Part shown: positions 39,148 through 47,750 of the stretch, in pieces | Layout of the letters: each line of letters begins with the position of its first letter | Position numbering within the stretch: the stretch's first letter is position 1 | NCBI GenBank assembly: GCA_023404675.1 | Contig: JAEYAW010000035.1 | Location: 123,152 to 187,151, forward strand | Length of the DNA: 64,000 bases | Reading direction: 5' to 3' | Source: Pseudomonadota bacterium | Lineage (GTDB): Bacteria > Pseudomonadota > Alphaproteobacteria > Rhizobiales > Xanthobacteraceae | Program-made: the position numbers and the translations under genes | Notes under the pieces: model-generated | Database searches by the model: none | Seen by the model: the letters and a program-made list of their open reading frames with translations, nothing else | Told to the model about the DNA's origin: nothing

Positions 39148-39639
39148 ATGGACGAAAATTCGGACCTGTTCGGCAACCCTGTGCGGCCTGGCTTCGGTAA
39201 GCGAGGCCGCCCTCCATTCGTGCCAAGCGAGAGAGACCGCAGCAAGGTCAAGCTGTTGCTTGCCAGCGGCTGGGCAAATGAGCGCATTGCGCGAACGCTC
39301 GGCATTCATCTCAAGACTCTCAAGCGCTATTTTATTCCCGAGCTGAAAGAGCGTGAGGCGATGCGCGACCGTCTCACGGCGCGGATGCTCGAGATCGCTA
39401 TGGACCAAGCCAACGCCGGTAACATAGGCGCCTTGAAGCAACTGGACCGCCTGCTGGAGAAGAACGACCGCATGGAAGCCGAGCGCGCGATGGGCTCGGC
39501 GCCATCGACCGACAAGCCGCAGGCCGAGCGGGTCGGCAAGAAGGTGACCGACGCGCAGCGCGCGATCGATGCCGACGCCGACCTGATGGCGGAGCTGGAG
39601 CGCGAGGCGGAAGAGGGCAATGGCGCAGCCGTCCACTAA
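39148..39639 (+). CDS. Terminase small subunit
   Basis: 163 residues. DNA-binding HTH at about 25-65 (SERDRSKVKLLLASGWANERIARTLGIHLKTLKRYFIPEL), then a helical oligomerisation part ending acidic (DADLMAELEREAEEGNG). Recognises the packaging site and regulates the large subunit. The start at 39148 lacks a good ribosome site; an in-frame ATG at 39055 would add 31 residues of doubtful quality. It overlaps the large-subunit gene by 20 bp. Confidence 0.88.
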   Translation: MDENSDLFGNPVRPGFGKRGRPPFVPSERDRSKVKLLLASGWANERIARTLGIHLKTLKRYFIPELKEREAMRDRLTARMLEIAMDQANAGNIGALKQLDRLLEKNDRMEAERAMGSAPSTDKPQAERVGKKVTDAQRAIDADADLMAELEREAEEGNGAAVH

Positions 39640-41332
39640 AGCAGCGCCGCTGCCGCGCTTCGCCTGCCCGGACTGGTGGGAGAAGATTCAGGCCGGCGAG
39701 ACGCCGATGGCGGATGTGCCGCTGAACCATGCGCGCGCCGCGAAGGCGCTGGCCTTCTTCAACCGCCTGCGGCTGCCGGATGTCGCCGGCAACCCGCCGC
39801 TGTCCGAGGCCTGCGGCGAGTGGTTCCGCGATATCCTCTGCGCCTTCCTCGCCAGCGAGGATCCCGTGACCAAGCAGCGCCTGGTCTGGGAGCTGCTGTG
39901 CATGGTGCCGAAGAAGAATTCAAAGACCACCTATGTCGCTGCGCTCGGCCTCACGGCGCTGTTCATGGAAGACGCGCCGAACCGGCAGATGCTGATCGTC
40001 GCGCCGAGCCAGAACATCTCCGAGCGCTGCTTCGACCAGGCGCAGGGCATGATCCGTCTCGACTCGCGCCTCAACGCAATCTTCAAGGTGCAGGATCACC
40101 TGAAGTGCATCGAGCGCCGCAAGACCGGCACGAAGCTCGACGTCAAGACCTTCGACACCTCGATCGTCACCGGCGAGATCCCGGTGCTGACGATCATCGA
40201 CGAGCTGCACGAGCTCGGCAAGAAGGCGAAGGCGGCGGCGGTGATGCAGCAGATCCGCGGCGGCGGCATCACCATGCAGGGCGGTCAGGTGCTGATGATC
40301 ACGACGCAGTCAGACGAGCAGCCGGCGGGGATCTGGAAAAGCGAACTGAAGAAGGCGCGTCAAATCCGCGACGGCGAGGGCGGTCCCACGCCGATCATGC
40401 TGCCTGTGTTGTATGAATTCCCACAGCAGCAGCAGCGCGATCAGAATTACTGGCGCGATCAGAAGAACTGGCCGCTGCTGCTGCCGAACCTCAACCGTTC
40501 GATCAGCCCGGCGCGGCTGATCGCCGATTATCAGAACAACGGCACCGCGACCGACGAGGCGGAGCGCATCTGGGTCTCGCAGCATCTCAACATCGAGATC
40601 GGCGTCGGAACGGGCGATGAAAGCTGGCGCGGCGCGGATTATTGGGAAAGTTGCGCCGAACCGACGCTCACGCTCGACGCGCTGCTCGAGCGATCCGAGG
40701 TGGTGACAGTCGGGTGCGATGGCGGCGGCCTCGACGATCTGTTCGGCCTAGCCGTGATCGGCCGCGAGAAGTCGACGCGCAAATGGCTGATGTGGAATCA
40801 TGCCTTCGCGCATCCGAAGATCCTCGAGACGCGCAAGGAGATCGCATCGCTGCTGCGGGACTTCGAGCAGGAAGGCTCGCTGACCTTCTGCGAGGTGTCG
40901 GATTACGTGGCGCGGATAGCGTCGACGGTCGCGGAGATCCGCGAGCGGGGCCTGCTGCCGGCGAAGGACGCGGTTGGATTCGACCCGAACAACATCGCGG
41001 CCTTCATCGACGCGCTCGCCACCCGCGGCATTGGCGGGCCGATGCTGCGCCGGCTGCTGCAGGGACCGGCGCTGTCCCCGGCGATCTGGGGTCTCGAACA
41101 CAAACTGAGCGATCGCTCGATCGCTCATGGCGGCACCACGCTGATGAACTGGTGTGTCGGTAACGCCAAGGTCGAGTTGCGCGGCAATGGCAATCTGGTG
41201 ACGAAGCAGGCCGCGGGGCGGGCCAAGATCGATCCGCTGATCGCGAGCTTCTGTGCCGCGATCCTGATGAGCTGGAATCCGGCCGGCCGGCCGAACATCA
41301 GCGCCTGGCTCGACAATCCCGTGAGGGTCTGA
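39620..41332 (+). CDS. Terminase large subunit (HK97 type)
   Basis: 570 residues. ATPase domain first: adenine/Walker A region MVPKKNSKTTYVAALG (about 94-109) and Walker B LTIIDELHELG (about 192-202), coupling motif ITTQSDEQPAGI. The nuclease domain follows with VTVGCDGGGLDDLFGLAVIG giving the first metal-binding Asp. Motor for packaging DNA into the prohead and nuclease that cuts genome ends. The stop overlaps the portal start. Confidence 0.95.
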   Translation: MAQPSTKAAPLPRFACPDWWEKIQAGETPMADVPLNHARAAKALAFFNRLRLPDVAGNPPLSEACGEWFRDILCAFLASEDPVTKQRLVWELLCMVPKKNSKTTYVAALGLTALFMEDAPNRQMLIVAPSQNISERCFDQAQGMIRLDSRLNAIFKVQDHLKCIERRKTGTKLDVKTFDTSIVTGEIPVLTIIDELHELGKKAKAAAVMQQIRGGGITMQGGQVLMITTQSDEQPAGIWKSELKKARQIRDGEGGPTPIMLPVLYEFPQQQQRDQNYWRDQKNWPLLLPNLNRSISPARLIADYQNNGTATDEAERIWVSQHLNIEIGVGTGDESWRGADYWESCAEPTLTLDALLERSEVVTVGCDGGGLDDLFGLAVIGREKSTRKWLMWNHAFAHPKILETRKEIASLLRDFEQEGSLTFCEVSDYVARIASTVAEIRERGLLPAKDAVGFDPNNIAAFIDALATRGIGGPMLRRLLQGPALSPAIWGLEHKLSDRSIAHGGTTLMNWCVGNAKVELRGNGNLVTKQAAGRAKIDPLIASFCAAILMSWNPAGRPNISAWLDNPVRV

Positions 41333-42627
41333 TGGCGCTGTGGCGCTGGGTGAAAGAGCGGCTGACGCTGCGCTTCAGCGATTACGGCAAGTGGCGCGCC
41401 ATCTACGGTCTCGATCCGGAGTCCGGCGAGATGGTCTCGCCGCAGGCGGCGCTGAACCTGTCGGCCTGGTGGGCCTGCACGCGGCTGATCGCGGAGACCA
41501 TCGCGACGCTGCCGTGCGGGATCTACCAGAAGGACGATGGCGGCGATCCTCGCCCGCGCGCCGATCACGCGCTGTATGAGCGGCTGCATGATCTGCCGAA
41601 CGGCTGGCAGACTCCGGTGGAGTGGTGGGAGGGGCGGGTCGCGCCGCTGTGTTCCGACGGCAACTCTTATTCCGAGATCCTGCGTGTCGGCGATCGCGTG
41701 GTGGCGCTCGAGCCGCTGAAGGTCGATCAGGTCGATCCGTTCCGCGACCAGCAAGACGGCTGGCGCATCAAGTATCGCGTCACCGATCGCGGCAAGACCG
41801 AGACGCTGCCGGCCGACAAGATGTTTCACATCAAGGGATTCGGCGAAGACGAGATCGTGGGTCTCTCGCCGGTCCAGCACGCGCGGCGCTCGATCGCCAC
41901 GGCGCTGGCGACGGACCGCGCCGCCAATCAGGTCTACAGCCGCGGGCTGCGCGGGGCGGGATTCTTCAAGGCGCCGCTCGACATGGACGAAGCGCAGCGC
42001 GCGCAGTTCATGAAGAATTACATCAATCCGCTGCAGGGCGCGGGCGGCGAGGGCAAGACCACGATCATGCCGCCTGGCTTCGACTGGGCGGCGTTCAACA
42101 TCACGCCGAAAGACGCCGAGCTGCTGATGTCGCGCGCCTTCAGCGTCGAGGATGTGTGCCGCTGGATGGGTGTGCCGCCGATCCTGATCGGGCATTCCTC
42201 GCAGGGCCAGACGATGTGGGGCTCCGGCGTGGAGCAGATCATTCTGGGCTGGCTGGTGCTCGGCCTGCGGGCCTATCTCAAGCGCATCGAGTCCGCCGTC
42301 AACACCCGGTTGATGCCGGCGGCGGATCGTCTCGCGGGCCTCTATTTCGAGTTCAATTTCGAGGGGCTGTTGCGAGCGGACAGCGAGGGGCGAGCGCGGC
42401 TGATGGCATCGCTGGCGCAGAACGGGCTGCGCACCCGCAACGAGCTGCGGAGGCTCGACAACATGGCGGCCGTCGAAGGCGGAAACGATCTCACGGTGCA
42501 ATCCAATCTCGTGCGTCTCGATCAGCTCGGCGCCCAGACCGGCAATGCCGAGACGGTGCGCAACGCCCTGCGCGCCTGGCTGGTCGATGAGCGCGGCGAG
42601 GCGGCGAAGAAGGACAAGGCGGCATGA
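41332..42627 (+). CDS. HK97-family portal protein
   Basis: 431 residues. AALNLSAWWACTRLIAETIATLPCGIY at the N-terminus, HIKGFGEDEIVGLSPVQHARRSIATAL, and FSVEDVCRWMGVPPILIG are diagnostic of the HK97 portal. Forms the dodecameric DNA channel at one capsid vertex. The ATG shares a base with the terminase stop, and the stop overlaps the protease start. Confidence 0.95.
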   Translation: MALWRWVKERLTLRFSDYGKWRAIYGLDPESGEMVSPQAALNLSAWWACTRLIAETIATLPCGIYQKDDGGDPRPRADHALYERLHDLPNGWQTPVEWWEGRVAPLCSDGNSYSEILRVGDRVVALEPLKVDQVDPFRDQQDGWRIKYRVTDRGKTETLPADKMFHIKGFGEDEIVGLSPVQHARRSIATALATDRAANQVYSRGLRGAGFFKAPLDMDEAQRAQFMKNYINPLQGAGGEGKTTIMPPGFDWAAFNITPKDAELLMSRAFSVEDVCRWMGVPPILIGHSSQGQTMWGSGVEQIILGWLVLGLRAYLKRIESAVNTRLMPAADRLAGLYFEFNFEGLLRADSEGRARLMASLAQNGLRTRNELRRLDNMAAVEGGNDLTVQSNLVRLDQLGAQTGNAETVRNALRAWLVDERGEAAKKDKAA

Positions 42628-43490
42628 CCATTCATCGTCCACGGGTGTTCGCGATGGCGCGGCCTGGCGCCTTGCCGGTGCCGGCGCGGCAGAACATCCA
42701 CGCCTTCACGCGTCCGCACGTGCTGGAGCGATGGGCGAAAGATGCCGCCGGCATCCGCGCCCTCGAGCAGGGCGATAACGTCATCACGATGTTCGACGTG
42801 ATCGGCGAGGACTTCTGGAGCGGCGGCGGCATCACCGCCAAGAGCGTCGCGGCGCAGCTGCGCGCCATCGGCGATAGGCCGGTGGAGGTGCAGGTCAATT
42901 CGCCCGGCGGCGACATGTTCGAGGGCATTGCGATCTATAACGTGCTGCGCGAGCATCCGCAGCCGGTCACGGTCAAGGTGATGGGCATGGCCGCCTCGGC
43001 GGCGTCGATCATCGCCATGGCTGGCGACAGCATCGAGGTCGGCGCCGCGTCGTTCGTGATGATTCACAATTGCTGGGTGCTCGCCATCGGCAATCGCAAC
43101 GATCTCGCCGACATGGCCGAATGGCTCAAGCCCTTCGATCAGGCAATGGTCGATCTTTACGCGGCGCGCACCGGCCAGAAGCCGGCGGACATCGCGAAGT
43201 GGATGGACGCCGAGACCTACATGTCCGGCTCGCAGGCCGTCGCGCGCGGATTTGCCGATGCGCTGCTGGCCGCCGACCGCGTCAAAGTCGATCCGGACGC
43301 CCGCGCGTCGGATCGCACCATGAACGATCTGCGCGCGCTGGAGCTGACGCTGGTGTCGGCAGGGCTCACGCGGAGCGATGCGCGCGAGCGCATCAATCGC
43401 ATCAAGGGCACGCCCGGCGCTGCCCCGTCCGCCACGCCCGGCGCTGGCTCCGAGATCGCGGCGATCCTCGCCGGGATCAGCATCACCTGA
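42624..43490 (+). CDS. ClpP-like prohead (head maturation) protease
   Basis: 288 residues. Serine protease of the S14/ClpP fold: VNSPGGDMFEGIAIYNVL (91-108), catalytic S125 in VMGMAASAASII, catalytic H148 in FVMIHNCW, and an Asp further on. Cleaves scaffold or delta domain of the capsid protein during head maturation. Residues after about 220 are disordered and may carry scaffolding function. Gene order portal-protease-capsid is standard. Confidence 0.94.
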   Translation: MTIHRPRVFAMARPGALPVPARQNIHAFTRPHVLERWAKDAAGIRALEQGDNVITMFDVIGEDFWSGGGITAKSVAAQLRAIGDRPVEVQVNSPGGDMFEGIAIYNVLREHPQPVTVKVMGMAASAASIIAMAGDSIEVGAASFVMIHNCWVLAIGNRNDLADMAEWLKPFDQAMVDLYAARTGQKPADIAKWMDAETYMSGSQAVARGFADALLAADRVKVDPDARASDRTMNDLRALELTLVSAGLTRSDARERINRIKGTPGAAPSATPGAGSEIAAILAGISIT

Positions 43491-43514
43491 CGTCATACCC
43501 TGAAAGGGACAATC

Positions 43515-44879
43515 ATGAAGATCCATTCCTTCGGCCTGGCCATCGCGGCCATGGTCGCCATCGCCGTTGTCTGCGTGCTGGCCGGCTACGATCCGGCGCA
43601 GGCGCATTCATTCTCGCTCTACGCCGCCGAAGCTGGCGCGGCGGCCTCGGCCGCAGACGTCAAGGCGCTGTCCGAAAAGTTCGCCGACATCACCCGGCAG
43701 TTCAACGCCAAGAGCGACGAGCTGACCAAGAAGGCCGATGAGGCCTTGACCGAGGTGAAGGCGAAGGGCGAACTGCTCGCCGGCACCAAGGCCGAGGTGG
43801 ACAAGCTGCTGGTCGAGCAGACCAAGCTCAAGGGTGACCTCAACCAGGCGCAGGCGCGGCTCACCGCCGCCGAGCAGGAGATCGCCAAACGCCCCGGCGG
43901 CCCCGGCGCGGAGAAACGTCAGTCCATCGGCGCGCGGCTGGTCGCGGACGCCAAGTTCAAGGAGTTCGCGCAAAGCGGTTCCGGCGGGGTGCGCGGCAAA
44001 CATCGCTTCAGCGTTAATGCCGCGATCACCAGCGTCGATTTCCCGGCGGAGTCGCCGAGCATCGTCGAGCCGGATCGTCTTCCCGGCATTCAGGTCGCGC
44101 CGAAGCAGCGCCTGTTCATCCGCGACCTGATCCCTGTGGGCCAGACCGGCGCGCCCGCGATCTTCTGGGTGCAGCAGACCGGCTTCACCAACGCCGCGCG
44201 CGTGGTGTCGGAAAGCACCCGCAAGCCCGAGTCGACCATCGAGTACGACTCCAAGATCACGCCGGTGACGACCATCGCCCACACCTTCAAGGCGTCGAAA
44301 CAGATCCTCGACGACTTCAAGCAGCTGCAGAGCGATGTCGATCGCGAGATGCGGTACGGCCTCAAATATGTCGAGGAGCAGGAGCTGCTGTTCGGCGATG
44401 GGACCGGGGTGCATCTGCATGGCATCGTTCCGCAGGCCGAGGCCTTCGCTCCGGCTTTCGTCGCCGATCACCACAACCGCATCGACGACATCCGCCTCGC
44501 CATGCTGCAGGCGCAGCTGGCGCGGCTGCCGGCGACCGGCATCGTGATGCACTTCATCGACTGGGCCAAAGCCGAGCTGACCAAGGACGTCAATGGTCAG
44601 TATATCTTCGCCAATCCGCTGCGCTTGGCTGGCCCGTCGCTCTGGGGCCTGCCGGTCGTCGCGACCGAGATCGCGGAGTTCGAGGGCAACTTCCTCACAG
44701 GCGCGTTCCAGGGCGGCGCGCAGATCTATGATCGCGAGGAGATGAACGTCGAGATCGCGACCGAGAACGAGGACGACTTCGTGAAAAACATGGTCACGAT
44801 GCGGTGCGAGGAGCGCGTGGCGCTCGCCGTGTTCCGCCCCGAGGCGTTCATCCACGGTCCGTTCTCCGACGCGACCTGA
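43515..44879 (+). CDS. Major capsid protein (HK97 fold) with N-terminal hydrophobic segment
   Basis: 454 residues. The capsid domain runs from about residue 130: PSIVEPDRLPGIQVAPKQRLFIRDLIPVG, FVQQ-type strand, ASKQILDDFKQLQSDVDREMRYGLKYVEEQELLFGDGTG. Residues 45-120 form a coiled coil (delta/scaffold domain). Unusually the first 30 residues look like a signal peptide or membrane helix (IHSFGLAIAAMVAIAVVCVLAGYDPAQAHS). Protease cleavage before the capsid domain would remove both. Confidence 0.93.
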   Translation: MKIHSFGLAIAAMVAIAVVCVLAGYDPAQAHSFSLYAAEAGAAASAADVKALSEKFADITRQFNAKSDELTKKADEALTEVKAKGELLAGTKAEVDKLLVEQTKLKGDLNQAQARLTAAEQEIAKRPGGPGAEKRQSIGARLVADAKFKEFAQSGSGGVRGKHRFSVNAAITSVDFPAESPSIVEPDRLPGIQVAPKQRLFIRDLIPVGQTGAPAIFWVQQTGFTNAARVVSESTRKPESTIEYDSKITPVTTIAHTFKASKQILDDFKQLQSDVDREMRYGLKYVEEQELLFGDGTGVHLHGIVPQAEAFAPAFVADHHNRIDDIRLAMLQAQLARLPATGIVMHFIDWAKAELTKDVNGQYIFANPLRLAGPSLWGLPVVATEIAEFEGNFLTGAFQGGAQIYDREEMNVEIATENEDDFVKNMVTMRCEERVALAVFRPEAFIHGPFSDAT

Positions 44880-44925
44880 TCGCAGGCGACATCGCCCGCC
44901 GCCGCGAGGCGGCGGGCACTCATTC

Positions 44926-45708
44926 ATGCGAGATCCTGTTCATGCTGATGCGCGCCGCCAGATCGTTCCGGGTCGCCGCGACCGGTGTTGTCGTGTCGCC
45001 GGGCGACGAATTCGAGGTCAGCGATCGCGCCGGCCGGCAGTATCAGCGCCGGCGCATGGCCGATCCTGTCGGCGCGGGAGACACGCCGCGCCCTTTTGCC
45101 GCTCGTGGTGGCCGGACTGGCGGGGCGATACCGCCGTCGTCATCGCCGGTGGCCCCAGCGCCGGCGAAACCGACCTCGCGCCCGCCAGCGGCGCGCGCAT
45201 CATCGCCGTCAACGAAAGCTGGCGGCTCGTCCCCAGCGCCGACGCGCTCTACGCCTGCGACGCCGCCTGGTGGCGCGCCCGCGCCGGCGTCCAGGAGTTC
45301 GGACAATTGAAGATTACCCAGGACGCCGCCGCGTGCGCGGCCTATCCGGAGCTGAAGCGCGTGCATGTGAGGCGCGGGGCGGACGTGCCGCTGCTCGGCG
45401 CGCAGGGCGTGATCGGCGACGGCGGCAACAGCGGCTTTCAGGCGATCAATCTCGCGGCCCAGTTCGGCGCGTCGCGAATCCTGCTGGTGGGTTTCGACAT
45501 GAGCCTCGCGCGGGGCGTGCACTGGCATGGTCTGCACCCGCGCGGACTCAACAATCCCTCGCCGGCGAATATCGCGCGCTGGCGGCGGGTGCTGGATGCA
45601 GCCGCGCCGGCCTATGCCGCCGCCGGTGTCGAGGTGATCAATTGCAGCGCGGAATCGGCTTTGACCGCGTACCCGAAACGCTCGCTGCGCGAGGCGCTCG
45701 CATGCTGA
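44926..45708 (+). CDS. DUF115/MptE-like phage protein
   Basis: The recognisable part starts near 45097 (CRSWWPDWRGDTAVVIAGGPSAGETDL) and goes on with AVNESWRLVPSADALYACDAAWW, GGNSGFQAINLAAQFGASRILLVGFDM and HWHGLHPRGLNNP. This is the Rossmann-like DUF115 family related to MptE and to some sialyltransferase-type enzymes. The first 57 codons from the ATG at 44926 are Arg-rich nonsense without a ribosome site, and no other ATG/GTG/TTG exists before the domain. So the protein is either made by a -1 frameshift from the 44942 frame or the gene has a 1-base lesion. Confidence 0.65.
   Translation: MRDPVHADARRQIVPGRRDRCCRVAGRRIRGQRSRRPAVSAPAHGRSCRRGRHAAPFCRSWWPDWRGDTAVVIAGGPSAGETDLAPASGARIIAVNESWRLVPSADALYACDAAWWRARAGVQEFGQLKITQDAAACAAYPELKRVHVRRGADVPLLGAQGVIGDGGNSGFQAINLAAQFGASRILLVGFDMSLARGVHWHGLHPRGLNNPSPANIARWRRVLDAAAPAYAAAGVEVINCSAESALTAYPKRSLREALAC
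44942..45310 (+). CDS. Small head-module protein, possible frameshift partner
   Basis: The coding-like part is about 52 residues: MRAARSFRVAATGVVVSPGDEFEVSDRAGRQYQRRRMADPVG, the form of short beta-rich proteins often found directly after the capsid gene. Beyond about 45097 the frame turns into Pro/Ser/Ala noise to the stop at 45310. At 45091-45097 it contains CCCTTTT in the register C-CCT-TTT, from which a -1 slip enters the DUF115-like frame exactly where that protein becomes recognisable. ATGs at 44942 and 44948 are both possible. Confidence 0.5.
   Translation: MLMRAARSFRVAATGVVVSPGDEFEVSDRAGRQYQRRRMADPVGAGDTPRPFAARGGRTGGAIPPSSSPVAPAPAKPTSRPPAARASSPSTKAGGSSPAPTRSTPATPPGGAPAPASRSSDN
45091..45097 (+). 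other. Possible -1 slippery heptamer CCCTTTT
   Basis: X-XXY-YYZ form in the frame of the 44942 gene (C CCT TTT). A slip yields TGC CGC TCG TGG TGG, the start of the recognisable DUF115-like domain. No downstream stimulatory structure was worked out. Confidence 0.35.
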
Positions 45709-46277
45709 CGCTGTTCGAGGGCGGCGATGATCTGCCCGTCTCGCTGGAGGATCTGAAGCGGCATTGCCGCGTCGATTTTGACGATGACGACGACGTGCTC
45801 GGCATTTATCTGCGCAGCGCGGTCGAATACGTCGCGCGCGAAACCGGCCGCACGCTCGCACCTTCGGTGTGGCTCGTCCGCCGTCCCGGCTTCGGCAGCG
45901 GCTGCATTGATATTCCGCTTGCGCCGCTGCGCGATGTGGTGGAGATGACCATCATCGATGGCAGCGGCGAGCGCGTCGTTGTCGATGGATGGAGCTGGCG
46001 ACGCACGCCGGCCGGCGGCGCGGTCGAGGTCGCGCCCGGTCATGACTGGCCGGCAGCGGATGCTGTCGAGATCGAGGTCGAGGCGGGATACGATCTCGCA
46101 GGCGCGAGCGGCAGTGGCGACGATCCCGAGCTGAGGCTGCCGGTGCGGCTCCGCCTCGCGGTGCTGATGCTGGCGGGGCACTGGTACGAGAACCGCGAGG
46201 CCGTCTCGGACAGCGTGAAGGCCAAGCTGCCGCTCGGCGTCGAGAAGCTGCTGGGGCAGATGAAGGTGTTCCGATGA
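45702..46277 (+). CDS. Head-tail connector (HK97 gp6-like)
   Basis: 191 residues. LTLFEGGDDLPVSLEDLKRHCRVDFDDDDDVLGIYLRSAVEYVARETGRTL is the typical start of gp6/gp15-like adaptor proteins, and the end LRLAVLMLAGHWYENREAVSDSVKAKLPLGVEKLL is equally diagnostic. Forms the ring below the portal. The ATG overlaps the previous stop. Confidence 0.92.
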   Translation: MLTLFEGGDDLPVSLEDLKRHCRVDFDDDDDVLGIYLRSAVEYVARETGRTLAPSVWLVRRPGFGSGCIDIPLAPLRDVVEMTIIDGSGERVVVDGWSWRRTPAGGAVEVAPGHDWPAADAVEIEVEAGYDLAGASGSGDDPELRLPVRLRLAVLMLAGHWYENREAVSDSVKAKLPLGVEKLLGQMKVFR

Positions 46278-47197
46278 CGGCGCTGCTGGTGAGAGGCATG
46301 CACGGTCTCGGCGACAATCTGCACCAGCGCGCCGTATTGCGGCAGTTGATGCAGCGCCATGAGGTGTGGCTGGAGTCGTCCTGGGTCGCGCCCTATCACG
46401 ATCTGGTCGCGCAGGGCCTCAAGGTGATCCAGAAGCCGACCGCGCTGCGGACGCAGGCGAAGAACGCGCAGCGCGAGCGGCGGCAGTTTACGAAGGCGCG
46501 GCCACCGCGTTCCGCGAAGCCGCTGCAAGTGTGGTATCGGCCCGATGAGGTCCGGGCCGCCGGCTCGGTGCTGGGCGCGATGTGCCGCAACACCGGGACC
46601 GATTTCGAGGCGTCCGATTTCCGGATGCCGGTGCCGGACCGGTGGCGCGACAGGGCACGGGCGCTGATCGGCGCGCCGGACCGGCCGATCATGGTCTATC
46701 GCCCGTTGGTGGAGCGCCGGGAGTGGGGCGGATGCGCCGCGCGCAACCCGAACCGTTTCGACTATACGGCGCTGTATGCCGCGATCCGCGCCGGCTTCCA
46801 CGTGATCAGCATCGCGGACCTCGTGCCGAACGTCGAGTGGCTGGCGTCGGCTCCGGCCGATGCGGATCAGGAATTCCACCGCGGCGAGTTCGATTTCGAG
46901 GCGCTGGCCGGGCTCTTTTCGCTCGCGAGCCTCGTGTACTGCTCGCCCGGTTTCGCGGTCATCCTCGCGCAGGCGGTCGGCGCTGCTGCGGCCTGCATCT
47001 TCGGCCACTACGAGCGCGCCTATTCGTTTTCGGCTGGCGCGCGCTTCTCGCCCTATCTCGGCATCGAGCCGATCAACCCCTGTGATGATTTCCGCCATGA
47101 CGCCAGCCGCGACAAGTCGATTGATCTCCCGGCCGCCCGCCGCCGCCTCGAAACCTTCGCCGCTACTGCTGCCCGCGGTCGCGCAGTCGCGGCTTGA
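46274..47197 (+). CDS. Glycosyltransferase-9-like phage protein
   Basis: 307 residues. VRGMHGLGDNLHQRAVLRQLMQRHEVWLESSW is the N-terminal Rossmann start of heptosyltransferase-like (GT9/GT-B) enzymes with GxGD, and residues about 195-250 (FEALAGLFSLASLVYCSPGFAVILAQAVGAAAACIFG) form the second nucleotide-binding half. A sugar-transfer role on host glycan, capsid or DNA is possible. It sits unexpectedly between the connector and head-closure genes. The last 101 bp overlap the next gene. Confidence 0.65.
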   Translation: MTALLVRGMHGLGDNLHQRAVLRQLMQRHEVWLESSWVAPYHDLVAQGLKVIQKPTALRTQAKNAQRERRQFTKARPPRSAKPLQVWYRPDEVRAAGSVLGAMCRNTGTDFEASDFRMPVPDRWRDRARALIGAPDRPIMVYRPLVERREWGGCAARNPNRFDYTALYAAIRAGFHVISIADLVPNVEWLASAPADADQEFHRGEFDFEALAGLFSLASLVYCSPGFAVILAQAVGAAAACIFGHYERAYSFSAGARFSPYLGIEPINPCDDFRHDASRDKSIDLPAARRRLETFAATAARGRAVAA

Positions 47198-47750
47198 CGT
47201 TCGTCCGATCGACTGGGGTGGTCTGCCGCGGCGCTTCATGAATCCGGGCGAGCTGGAGGTTCTGGTTGCGCTGGTGCGGCGCGCCGAGCCGAAGGTGATG
47301 ATCGAGTTCGGCGTCAACGAGGGCCGCACGGCCCGCGCACTGCTCGACAATGTGCCGTCGCTGGCGCGCTATGTCGGCGTCGATGTCGAGCCCGGTTATG
47401 TCACCGCGAAGGCTGTGCAGCGCCGCGAGGTGCCGCGCGATGCGGGACATCTTGCGCGCGAGGATGCGCGGTTTGATCTCGTGCTGCGGCCGCGCGGGTC
47501 GCTCGATCTGATGCCTGACGATCTGCCGGAGGCAGGCGCCTTCTTCATCGACGGCGATCACGGATTCGAAGCCGTGCTGCACGACACCATGCTGGCGCGC
47601 GCGCTGGCGCGGCCCGGCGCGATCATTATCTGGCACGATTATCACGGTCTCGACACCGTGGACGTGCGCCGCGTGCTCGAGGGCTTCTCCCGCTGGGGCG
47701 CGCCGATCCAGCACGTCGAGAACACCTGGCTGGCGTTCGAGGTGGTGTGA
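47097..47750 (+). CDS. SAM-dependent methyltransferase-like phage protein
   Basis: 217 residues from 47097 (47085 possible). VMIEFGVNEGRTARALLDNV is motif I of a class I fold, ARYVGVDVEPGYV motif II, and AGAFFIDGDHGFEAVLHDTMLARALARPGAIIIWHDYHG matches the methyltransferase-24 / capsule-type family (IDGDH, WHDY). Substrate is unknown; it is paired with the GT9-like gene, with which it overlaps by 101 bp. Confidence 0.7.
   Translation: MTPAATSRLISRPPAAASKPSPLLLPAVAQSRLDVRPIDWGGLPRRFMNPGELEVLVALVRRAEPKVMIEFGVNEGRTARALLDNVPSLARYVGVDVEPGYVTAKAVQRREVPRDAGHLAREDARFDLVLRPRGSLDLMPDDLPEAGAFFIDGDHGFEAVLHDTMLARALARPGAIIIWHDYHGLDTVDVRRVLEGFSRWGAPIQHVENTWLAFEVV

Noticed and set aside
44985..45700. Frame 3 reading upstream of the connector gene (LPLVVAGLAGRYRRR...)
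   Set aside because: Arg-rich shadow of the DUF115-like frame; the real connector starts at 45702.
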